This document shows, piece after piece, positions 1 through 5,669 of a DNA stretch of 16,191 nt; within the stretch, counting starts at the first letter, position 1, and the number at the start of each line of letters is the position of its first letter. This DNA comes from JBKBKC01 sp046294265 (lineage in GTDB: Bacteria; Pseudomonadota; Alphaproteobacteria; Rhodobacterales; Rhodobacteraceae). The notes under the pieces are model-generated. The model made no database searches and was not told the origin of the DNA. It worked only from the letters and a program-made list of their open reading frames with translations. The stretch covers positions 1 to 16,191 of the forward strand of contig JBKBKC010000025.1 of the NCBI GenBank assembly GCA_046294265.1, in the 5' to 3' direction. Both the position numbers and the translations under genes were made by a program.

Positions 1-228
1 CATCCATCCCGCACTCGCCATTGGGCGCGAACCAATGGCGCCACAATGGCTCGTCTCGCCCGCCACGTGTAGCACGATGCGTTGCTCATCCCATGCTCGC
101 GGCACAACTCGGCCACGGGCAAACCGCATTCATTCGGCGGGGAATTGATCCACTGGATCAATTCCTGACCCGCCTCATTGCCGCAGGATCGCGATGATCT
201 GCGCCTCGGTGTATCTGCTTGTCTTCAT
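1..228 (-). pseudogene. IS3-family transposase OrfA remnant, interrupted
   Basis: Read on the minus strand from an ATG at 228-226, the first 17 residues (MKTSRYTEAQIIAILRQ) are the classic N-terminus of IS3-family OrfA, the helix-turn-helix subunit of the transposase. A TGA stop follows at 177-175. The family sequence resumes, after about 45 bases of foreign sequence, as LPVAELCREHGMSNASCYTWRAR, and then runs off the window start in a degraded form. The interruption contains the perfect palindrome at 141-165. The gene therefore cannot make a functional OrfA. IS3 elements normally make OrfA and an OrfAB fusion by frameshifting; OrfB is not visible here. Confidence 0.8.
141..165. repeat. Perfect 11-3-11 palindrome inserted in the IS3 remnant
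   Basis: The arms GGAATTGATCC (141-151) and GGATCAATTCC (155-165) are exact reverse complements around a 3-base ACT loop. Flanking GCGGG and CCCGC at about 136-172 could extend the stem imperfectly. The element lies exactly where OrfA homology is interrupted, so it looks inserted rather than ancestral. It has no coding capacity. It could be a very small mobile or repetitive element, or a scar of recombination; its identity is unknown. Confidence 0.75.
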
Positions 229-289
229 TCAGAATCTCCTCATGCATCTTGCCGAGAAAATTCTACTTATGCAGCCCCATACTTTCCGG

Positions 290-517
290 GGGGATGACCC
301 GCGCCGTTCCGCAATCGACGGGCGAACGGCCTGTCGTTCAGGCTACGCCGTGTCGCTGGAACGGCGCAAGGAAATCGAAGGGCCCTTCGGGCGGGCCAAA
401 ACCGTGGGCCCGATCGCCCAGACAATGCTGCGCGGCACCGAAAGGCTCGGCGCGCAGTTCACGATGACCATGGCCGCCTGCAATCTGGCGAGGCTGCCGA
501 AGTTGCGGGCAACATGA
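290..517 (+). pseudogene. C-terminal fragment of an IS5/IS1182-like DDE transposase
   Basis: From about 302 the plus strand encodes RRSAIDGRT, a short divergent stretch, then GYAVSLERRKEIEGPFGRAKTV and RLGAQFTMTMAACNLARLPKL before a TGA at 515-517. This is the end of a DDE transposase of the IS5/IS1182 type: the SAIDGRT segment, the R-K-x-I-E-x-x-F-G-x-x-K-T-V block carrying the catalytic glutamate, and the closing N-L-x-R-L-P-K helix. The N-terminal two thirds and the first catalytic aspartates are missing. The non-coding tail to about 640 resembles the 3' end of such elements, so the remnant probably extends to there. It is non-functional. Confidence 0.8.
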
Positions 518-901
518 CCAGGGACAAAGAGCAAGATCCGCAAAATGCGCCCTGAGATCCGGGCTCGGACCACGCCCTTTGTCGCCTGACAAGAACAACG
601 TTCCTGGCAGCCGACTGTTTCAGCGCGATGTGAGGGATTGAGCTGCTGACGAGCATGCAACCTGATGAGCTGCGTCGCAAGCTGGGGTGACGCCCCCGCT
701 GCGAACGTCTGCTGCCATGGCCCCTGTGACCGTCCTCTTCCCGCCCGTTGCGAGGGCGATGCAGCGTCGACGTGGTCGGCCCACCGCGGTCGTTCAGTGA
801 GCTTGGAGTGCCGCGATGCAGCTTTCTGAAGCGGCCATTCCTGCACGTTGCAGCATTTTCCTGCGGCCAACGGCGGCGCTTCAAAAGTGCAGGCGAGTCG
901 A
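518..901. other. Non-coding stretch between IS debris and the nirK promoter
   Basis: No convincing gene was found on either strand; open frames here lack family resemblance and plausible start sites. Bases 518-640 look like the tail of the neighbouring transposase remnant. Bases about 820-895 (starting CTTTCTGAAGCGGCCATTCC) resemble the degraded dispersed intergenic sequence often seen in Rhodobacterales genomes, but this is an impression, not a database result. Confidence 0.4.
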
Positions 902-917
902 AGTTGATCAATCAACT
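902..917. promoter_or_regulatory. Palindrome AGTTGAT-CA-ATCAACT upstream of nirK
   Basis: The sequence is a perfect inverted repeat with 7-base arms and a 2-base centre. The half sites resemble FNR half sites (TTGAT/ATCAA), but the spacing is 2 rather than 4 bases, so it is not a standard FNR box. Its centre (909.5) is 25 bp upstream of the NnrR-like box centre (934.5). It may be an additional operator for nirK; the binding protein is unknown. Confidence 0.4.
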
Positions 918-927
918 GCACAGAACG

Positions 928-969
928 TTGCGGCATCACAACGAGGGCGAGCCGCCCGGCGGGCATAGT
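928..969 (+). promoter_or_regulatory. nirK promoter: NnrR box plus -10 element
   Basis: TTGCG-GCAT-CACAA at 928-941 matches the TTGCG-N4-CACAA motif known for NnrR control of nirK in Rhodobacter sphaeroides. The box centre is 934.5. A CATAGT -10-like hexamer at 964-969 gives a start site near 976, which would put the box at about -41.5, the standard class II position for FNR/NnrR activators. No good -35 is seen, as expected for activator-dependent promoters. The nirK ATG is at 1004. Confidence 0.75.
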
Positions 970-1003
970 TCGGGAAACGATACAGTCCCGAAAGGAAATC
1001 GAC

Positions 1004-2155
1004 ATGCTGACCCGACGCGCTGCACTCATGGGGGCCGCCCTTGTGGCCGCCTCTCCCTATGTCCTGAAGACGTCGGCTGCGGCTGAAGAGGTGATGGACA
1101 CCTCGGGGGCGGCCCCGGTCGATCTGGCCCACATGACGCGCCGCAAGGTTAAGCTGGTGGCACCCCCCTTCGTCCACGCGCATGAACAGGTGCCGACGGT
1201 CGGCCCGCAGATCGTCGAGTTCGAGATGAAGATCATCGAGAAGGAGATGCAGGTCGATGAGGACGCCTGGATCCAGGCGATGACCTTCAACGGCTCGGTC
1301 CCCGGTCCGCTGATGGTGGTGCATGAGGGGGATTACGTCGAGTTGACGCTGTTCAACCCGCCGGAGAACATGATGCAGCACAACATCGACTTCCATGCCG
1401 CCACCGGCGCGCTGGGAGGCGGGTCGCTGACGCTGGTCAATCCGGGCGAGAAGGCGGTGCTGCGCTTCAAGGCCACGCGGCCGGGCGTGTTCGTCTATCA
1501 CTGTGCCCCGGGGGGGCCGATGATCCCCTGGCATGTGGTGTCCGGCATGTCGGGAGCGATCATGGTGCTGCCGCGCGACGGGCTGAAGGACCATCTGGGT
1601 GCGCCGGTGTCCTATGACCGCGTTTACTACATCGGCGAGAATGATTTTTACATCCCGCGCGGGGACGATGGCGAATACATGCGCTTTGCCGATGTCGGCG
1701 AGGGCTATTCCGACATGCTGCGGGTGATGAACGGCCTGATCCCGTCGCATGTGGTGTTCAACGGCCGGGTGGGGGCATTGACGGGCGACAAGGCGCTGGT
1801 GGCCGAACAGGGCGAAACGGTGCTCTTCATTCACAGCCAGGCCAACCGCGACACCCGCCCGCATCTGATCGGCGGACACGGCGATCTGGTCTGGGAAACC
1901 GGCAAGTTCAACAACGCCCCCGAGCGCGATCTGGAAACCTGGTTCATCCGGGGCGGGTCTGCGGGGGCGGCGCTGTACACCTTCCTGCAACCGGGCGTCT
2001 ATGCCTACGTCAACCACAACCTGATCGAGGCGGTCAATCTGGGGGCCACGGCGCATGTGATCGTCGGCGGCGACTGGAACAACGACCTGATGGAACAGGT
2101 GGTGGCCCCGGTTGAATACAACGTGGCGCATGAGGGCCGCACCGCGCTGCCATGA
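1004..2155 (+). CDS. nirK: Copper-containing nitrite reductase NirK
   Basis: This periplasmic homotrimeric enzyme reduces nitrite to nitric oxide, the committing step of denitrification. The product has 383 residues. A Tat-type leader starts MLTRRAALMG and runs to about residue 27, followed by two cupredoxin domains. All copper ligands are visible. Type 1 copper uses H126, C167, H177 and M182; type 2 copper uses H131, H166 and H338. The catalytic pair is D129 and H287. The ATG at 1004 follows AAGGAAAT at a good distance and keeps the twin arginines. Electrons probably come from the pseudoazurin encoded at 3097-3531. nirV follows 67 bp downstream, and the NnrR box at 928 suggests NO-dependent activation under low oxygen. 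Length and motifs are normal for class I NirK, with no sign of damage. Confidence 0.97.
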   Translation: MLTRRAALMGAALVAASPYVLKTSAAAEEVMDTSGAAPVDLAHMTRRKVKLVAPPFVHAHEQVPTVGPQIVEFEMKIIEKEMQVDEDAWIQAMTFNGSVPGPLMVVHEGDYVELTLFNPPENMMQHNIDFHAATGALGGGSLTLVNPGEKAVLRFKATRPGVFVYHCAPGGPMIPWHVVSGMSGAIMVLPRDGLKDHLGAPVSYDRVYYIGENDFYIPRGDDGEYMRFADVGEGYSDMLRVMNGLIPSHVVFNGRVGALTGDKALVAEQGETVLFIHSQANRDTRPHLIGGHGDLVWETGKFNNAPERDLETWFIRGGSAGAALYTFLQPGVYAYVNHNLIEAVNLGATAHVIVGGDWNNDLMEQVVAPVEYNVAHEGRTALP

Positions 2156-2174
2156 TCTGGCGGGCAGGACGCAG

Positions 2175-2202
2175 GGGGCGGCGCCGGGTATGGGGCCGCC
2201 CC
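2175..2202 (+). terminator. Hairpin between nirK and nirV
   Basis: GGGGCGGC (2175-2182) and GCCGCCCC (2195-2202) can form an 8-bp GC stem with a 12-base loop, followed by GTCATTTT. It lies between the nirK stop (2155) and the nirV start (2223). It could be a leaky terminator or an RNA-stabilising hairpin that keeps nirV expression below nirK. The U tract is short, so full termination is doubtful. Confidence 0.4.
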
Positions 2203-2222
2203 GTCATTTTGGGGGCGTTGGG

Positions 2223-3032
2223 ATGACGCGTGGGGTCTTGCTTGCGACGGCCGCCGTGGTGGCCCTCGGGGCCATGGCGCTGTTCTGGCCCGCGACGCCT
2301 TCGGGCGTGGCGCAGCCTGAAACGGTCAGGATCGCGGCCGGGCCGCAGGATTACCGCCCGGCGGGCGAGTTCCGGCAGGGGACGCGGGTGGTCGATGCGC
2401 CAAAGCAGCGGCTGGCCTTTGACGACATCGACATCATGAAGCACCACGTCAGCGAGGCCGACTATGCGCTCTGCGTGACGGACAGCGCCTGCCCGCCGGT
2501 GCCGTCCGGCGGGCGGCCAGACTTTGCCCGGACGGGGATCAACCATACCGATGCCACGGCCTATGCGGCCTGGCTTTCGGCACGCACCGGGCACCGCTGG
2601 CGGCTGCCGACCGATGCCGAATGGCTGCGCGCCGCGGCAGAGCGGGGCAGCGACGACGGCTTTGACGACGCGGCCAACGGGGCCGACCCGTCGCGCCGCT
2701 GGATTGCGAGCTATCGGCGCGAAGTGGACCTGCGCGGCGAGGCCGATCTCGTGGCGCGCCCGCAGGGGCATTTCGGGGTGAACGCGATGGGGGTTGCCGA
2801 CATGGCGGGCAATGTCTGGGAATGGACCGAGACCTGTTTCCAGAACGGAACCCTGACCCCGGACGGCGCGGGCATAGCCACACGGTCCGACTATTGCGGG
2901 GTGCGGGCGGTGCAGGGCAAGCACCGGGCCTTTGTCATCAGCTTCATCCGGGATGCCCGGTCGGGCGGCTGTGCTGCCGGCGTGCCACCGGATTACCTGG
3001 GGTTCCGGCTGGTGCGGGATCGGTCGGACTGA
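2223..3032 (+). CDS. nirV: NirV, formylglycine-generating-enzyme-like protein
   Basis: NirV is commonly encoded directly after nirK in denitrifiers. It belongs to the FGE-sulfatase/SUMF1 fold, but its role in nitrite respiration is not settled. The product has 269 residues from the ATG at 2223. An in-frame ATG at 2112 lies inside nirK and is unlikely. Residues 1-30 form a signal or anchor (MTRGVLLATAAVVALGAMAL), so the protein should be exported. Family marks are H-R-W-R-L-P-T-D-A-E-W (124-134), G-N-V-W-E-W-T-E (196-203) and the closing Y-L-G-F-R-L-V (258-264). Cysteines lie at 84, 90, 205, 225 and 250; C250 (RSGGC) falls near the active-site region of FGE proteins. Expression is probably shared with nirK through the intervening hairpin. 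Confidence 0.9.
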   Translation: MTRGVLLATAAVVALGAMALFWPATPSGVAQPETVRIAAGPQDYRPAGEFRQGTRVVDAPKQRLAFDDIDIMKHHVSEADYALCVTDSACPPVPSGGRPDFARTGINHTDATAYAAWLSARTGHRWRLPTDAEWLRAAAERGSDDGFDDAANGADPSRRWIASYRREVDLRGEADLVARPQGHFGVNAMGVADMAGNVWEWTETCFQNGTLTPDGAGIATRSDYCGVRAVQGKHRAFVISFIRDARSGGCAAGVPPDYLGFRLVRDRSD

Positions 3033-3041
3033 CGCCCTGAA

Positions 3042-3077
3042 AAAAGGGGCGGACCCGTTGCCGGGTCCGCCCCTTTT
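3042..3077. terminator. Bidirectional intrinsic terminator, nirV / pseudoazurin
   Basis: AAAAGGGGCGGACCCG (3042-3057) pairs perfectly over 16 bases with CGGGTCCGCCCCTTTT (3062-3077) around a TTGC loop. The A run on one side and the T run on the other make it a terminator in both directions. It sits between the convergent ends of nirV (3032) and the pseudoazurin gene (3097), so it should stop both transcripts. Confidence 0.92.
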
Positions 3078-3096
3078 CTCGGGATGCGCGGTCTGC

Positions 3097-3531
3097 CTAC
3101 TCGGCGATCTGCGCGATCAGCGGCTCGAACCGGGTCTTGGCCTTGCCCTTCAGGACCACGGCCGTCACGGCATCCTGATTGACCGGCGCACCGGCCTGGA
3201 TGAGCGCGACCATCCCCATGGTGTAGTGGGGCGTGCATTTGACGCCATACAGGCCCTCGGCGGTCAGCGTCAGGACATAGTCGGCGCCCAGCTTGCTTTT
3301 GAACTTTTCGACACCCTCCGGCAGCATGCCCTCGATGTCTTCGACGTTGTGGCCCTTGTCGGTCGACAGGAACGTGACCGTGTCACCCACGGCGGCCTTG
3401 ATGAAGGCGGGCTCGAACACCATGCCGCCTTCGGCACCCTTGTTCAGCATCTTCACATCGAAATTCTCTGCAAGCGCAGCGGGTGCCAGAAGCAGGGCGG
3501 CAAGGCTGGCGGCGATCAGTTTGGCGAACAT
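3097..3531 (-). CDS. Pseudoazurin, periplasmic blue copper protein
   Basis: This small type 1 copper protein carries electrons in the periplasm, typically from cytochrome bc1 to NirK and sometimes to other reductases. The product has 144 residues with a Sec signal peptide (MFAKLIAASLAALLLAPAAL, cut near A21). The mature domain carries the copper ligands H61, C99, H102 and M107, matching the H40-C78-H81-M86 pattern of known pseudoazurins. The ATG at 3531 follows GAAAGGACG. The gene is divergent from nnrR. An NnrR box at 3601-3614 and a TAGAAC -10 (complement of 3573-3578) fit a promoter facing this gene, so it should be co-induced with nirK. It ends at the shared 3042-3077 terminator. Confidence 0.95.
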   Translation of the reverse strand: MFAKLIAASLAALLLAPAALAENFDVKMLNKGAEGGMVFEPAFIKAAVGDTVTFLSTDKGHNVEDIEGMLPEGVEKFKSKLGADYVLTLTAEGLYGVKCTPHYTMGMVALIQAGAPVNQDAVTAVVLKGKAKTRFEPLIAQIAE

Positions 3532-3572
3532 GGGCGTCCTTTCGGGGAACGGGAAGATTTGGTCCTGCCGCA

Positions 3573-3614
3573 GTTCTAGGCTAAGCTCGCCTGCGGCTCG
3601 TTGCGCTGCCACAA
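3573..3614 (-). promoter_or_regulatory. Pseudoazurin promoter with NnrR box, overlapping nnrR leader
   Basis: TTGCG-CTGC-CACAA at 3601-3614 matches the NnrR box consensus. In the minus direction a TAGAAC hexamer (complement of 3573-3578) would give a start near 3566, putting the box centre (3607.5) at about -41.5 for the pseudoazurin gene. In the plus direction the box ends only 15 bases before the nnrR start codon, too close for activation, and it abuts the nnrR ribosome binding site GGAGGGG (3619-3625). NnrR binding would therefore activate the pseudoazurin gene and could repress nnrR; the second part is inference. Confidence 0.7.
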
Positions 3615-3629
3615 CATCGGAGGGGATCG

Positions 3630-4325
3630 TTGAAGAAACTTGACGAAAGCCTGCTGACCGACCTGCCGCCCTTTCGCAAACTGACACGTCCACAGATCCG
3701 CGAAATCCTCGATGCCGCAACACCGCTGCGGTTCGAACCCGGGGTTGCGGTGTTCAGCGAAGGCATGCTGGTGGAACGGTTCTTTCTGCTGCTGGATGGC
3801 CATATCCGCGTCGTCCGCACCACGCCGGGCGGCGACCAGATCATCGCGCTGCATATCGCGCCGGGGCAGTTGTTCGGCATCGGGGCGGCACTCGGGCGCA
3901 CGACCTATCCGGCCACGGCGATGACGGCGGATGAATGTCTGGCGCTGGCATGGCCCAACCGGCTTTGGCCAGCCTTCACGGATCGCTACGACGGCTTTGC
4001 GACCGAAACCTACAGATCCGTCGGTGACCGGCTGGGGGAGATGAACGACCGCATCCTTGAAATGGCAACGCAGCAGGTGGAACAGCGCGTTGCCTGCGCC
4101 ATCCTGCGCCTGGTCACCCAAACCGGGCGCAAGGTCGAGGGCGGGATCGAGATCGGCCTGCCGATCACGCGCCAGAACATCTCGGACATGACCGGCACCA
4201 CTCTGCATACCGTCAGCCGCTTGCTGAGCGCGTGGGAACGCGACGGGATCGTGGCGTCCGAACGCCGAAAGATCACCGTGACCGCGCCGCACCGACTGGT
4301 TGTGCTCAGCGGTGCGACGGCCTGA
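3630..4325 (+). CDS. nnrR: NnrR, CRP/FNR-family nitric-oxide-responsive activator
   Basis: This transcription factor of the NnrR/DNR branch activates nir and nor genes in response to NO. The product has 231 residues. An N-terminal cyclic-nucleotide-binding-like beta barrel (about 15-125) leads to the dimer helix (about 128-160) and a C-terminal winged helix with I-T-R-Q-N-I-S-D-M-T-G-T-T-L-H-T-V-S-R at 179-197. The cysteine cluster of FNR is absent; only C103 and C156 are present, so it is not an FNR-type iron-sulfur oxygen sensor. In the recognition helix H193 stands where FNR has E209, consistent with a target other than TTGAT. The start is a TTG at 3630, five bases after GGAGGGG; no ATG fits. 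Its 3' end overlaps the nnrS remnant on the other strand by 20 bases. Confidence 0.88.
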   Translation: MKKLDESLLTDLPPFRKLTRPQIREILDAATPLRFEPGVAVFSEGMLVERFFLLLDGHIRVVRTTPGGDQIIALHIAPGQLFGIGAALGRTTYPATAMTADECLALAWPNRLWPAFTDRYDGFATETYRSVGDRLGEMNDRILEMATQQVEQRVACAILRLVTQTGRKVEGGIEIGLPITRQNISDMTGTTLHTVSRLLSAWERDGIVASERRKITVTAPHRLVVLSGATA

Positions 4326-4852
4326 CCGCAACCAGACCCACCGGGATGAAGGCAAAGCCCACATGCAGCATCACGACCAAAGGTGATGACCAGACCCGCC
4401 ACCGGCGCCACCGTGCAAGGCGAAGGCCCTGCGCCACTCCGGCGAGAACCATCCAGATCCCCGCCAGCATGGAAAACGGCCAGATCACCCAGGCCAACAG
4501 GGCGATCAGGGACACCCTTGGGCTGACACCACGGGATCGGGCCCACGTCTGGCCAGCCCGTTGCGGGCAAAGCTGGGAATGACCCGCCCCAGATCAGCAT
4601 GACCACCCTTGCAAGGCCAAGGCGCCCGACCTTGGCGACGCAGGTCGTCATCGTTTCGACAGGGAAGGTGACGTTGGCCGCCAGATAGACCGGGACCGCG
4701 GCGATCACTTCAAGGTTGCCCCAGTTCCGCCCCGCCACAATTCCGGTCGCCGCCATTGCCGCCATGAACGTGCCGTCCCCCGCAAGCGTCGCAAGCGGCC
4801 CGGTCCCGAACACGCCCGCCAGCGCCAAAAGCGGCCACCCCCGTGCCGGCAT
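4306..4852 (-). pseudogene. nnrS: nnrS remnant, truncated and frameshifted
   Basis: NnrS is a polytopic haem-copper membrane protein linked to NO resistance and nitrosative stress, usually about 390 residues. Only the C-terminal half is recognisable, split over three frames. First is GRNWGNLEVIAAVPVYLAAN through GLARVVMLIWGG, down to about 4585. A second frame then gives SFARNGLARRGPDP, the equivalent of the conserved S-F-T-R-N-W-L motif. A third frame gives LIALLAWVIWPFSMLAGIWM through LHVGFAFIPVGLVAV, ending at 4306. The normal tryptophan in the R-N-W-L motif is glycine. The N-terminal half is absent; the remnant begins 9 bases after the stop of the neighbouring DUF1858-like gene. At least two frameshifts mean no functional product. 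A sequencing error could explain one shift but not the missing half. Confidence 0.82.
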
Positions 4853-4861
4853 GCGTGCGCA

Positions 4862-5071
4862 TTACCCGTCTACCGCCGCTTGCAGCGCAAGGCGAAAGGC
4901 CGCCTCCTCCAGCCCGTATTCGGCGCAGGCGTCGATCACCGTGTGAAACGGCGCGATAGGGCAGCCAAAGCAGAGCATGTGGCGGGACAGGAATACCTCG
5001 GCCGTCTCGGGCCAGTGCGCGAACAGCAGGCTCAGCGGCAGGTCGGGATCGTCCAGTCTGGGGCCTCGCAT
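4862..5071 (-). CDS. DUF1858-like small CXXC protein
   Basis: The product has 69 residues, with the core H-M-L-C-F-G-C-P-I-A-P-F-H-T-V at 31-45 followed by D-A-C-A-E-Y-G. This matches the DUF1858 pattern (C-x-G-C-P, then a helix with C-x-x-x-G) seen in small cytosolic proteins near denitrification and hybrid-cluster-protein genes. C34 and C37 form the CXXC; C49 is a third conserved-looking cysteine. The function is unknown; a redox or metal/NO-related role is guessed from context. The ATG at 5071 follows GGAGG; longer in-frame starts would run into the norC promoter. The gene is divergent from norC, so the NnrR box at 5133-5146 might serve both directions, although a minus-strand -10 is weak. 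The decayed nnrS follows directly. Confidence 0.8.
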   Translation of the reverse strand: MRGPRLDDPDLPLSLLFAHWPETAEVFLSRHMLCFGCPIAPFHTVIDACAEYGLEEAAFRLALQAAVDG

Positions 5072-5132
5072 CGTGCCTCCGCTTCGGCCGCTTGCCGTTT
5101 GAGGAGGTTGCCCCCGCCAACGCCACGGGTCG

Positions 5133-5174
5133 TTGTGCTGGCACAACGTTCTGCCCCGCCGCAGCGCGTAACAC
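5133..5174 (+). promoter_or_regulatory. norC promoter: NnrR box plus -10 element
   Basis: TTGTG-CTGG-CACAA at 5133-5146 is a perfectly symmetric NnrR-type box. With a TAACAC -10-like hexamer at 5169-5174 the start would fall near 5181, placing the box centre (5139.5) at -41.5, the same geometry as at nirK. The norC ATG is at 5208. Confidence 0.75.
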
Positions 5175-5207
5175 GGGGCAATCCGCAACGATTCCAAGGA
5201 CCGCCCC

Positions 5208-5660
5208 ATGTCAGAGATCCTCACGAAGTCACGGGCCAGGAACATCTTTTACGGTGGATCGCTGTTCTTTGTCGTCGTGTTCATCGCGATGACCGTCCAT
5301 TCCCACCGCTATGTCGTGAAGGTCTCCACCGCCGGGATGCCGCTGTCGCCCGAGGTGATCCTGGGCAAGCATGTCTGGGAACGCCACAGCTGCATCAACT
5401 GTCACACGCTGCACGGCGAGGGCGCCTATTTCGCGCCCGAACTGGGCAATGTGATGACCCGCTGGGGCGTGCTGGACGACCCCGAGGGCGCCCATGAGGT
5501 GCTCGACGCCTGGATGGCCGCCCAACCCAGCGGCATCGAAGGACGGCGCCAGATGCCGCTGTTCAAGATCACCCCCGAAGAAATGCGCGGTCTGGCCGAA
5601 TTCCTGCGCTGGGCCGACCAGACTGACACCCAAGGCTGGCCGCCCACGGACGCGGGCTAG
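5208..5660 (+). CDS. norC: Nitric oxide reductase subunit C (cytochrome c)
   Basis: NorC is the membrane-anchored c-type cytochrome of cNOR and passes electrons to NorB. The product has 150 residues. An uncleaved N-terminal anchor covers about 13-32. The haem c motif is C62-I-N-C65-H66, and the likely axial methionine is M116 in R-R-Q-M-P. The ATG at 5208 follows AAGGA. It is the first gene of norCBQD; norB starts 9 bases after its stop with GGAG just upstream. The size and order of motifs are normal for the family. Confidence 0.97.
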   Translation: MSEILTKSRARNIFYGGSLFFVVVFIAMTVHSHRYVVKVSTAGMPLSPEVILGKHVWERHSCINCHTLHGEGAYFAPELGNVMTRWGVLDDPEGAHEVLDAWMAAQPSGIEGRRQMPLFKITPEEMRGLAEFLRWADQTDTQGWPPTDAG

Positions 5661-5669
5661 GAGAAAACC

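Noticed and set aside
902..917. AGTTGATCAATCAACT as a standard FNR box
   Set aside because: The half sites are 2 bases apart instead of 4; kept only as an unexplained palindrome.
908..2131. Long minus-strand open frame (about 400 codons) opposite nirK
   Set aside because: It is histidine/arginine-rich with no family resemblance and mirrors the codon structure of nirK; a typical high-GC shadow.
3532..3723. N-terminal extension of pseudoazurin upstream of 3531
   Set aside because: The in-frame upstream region covers the promoter and the start of nnrR; the ATG at 3531 has a ribosome site and begins a clean signal peptide.
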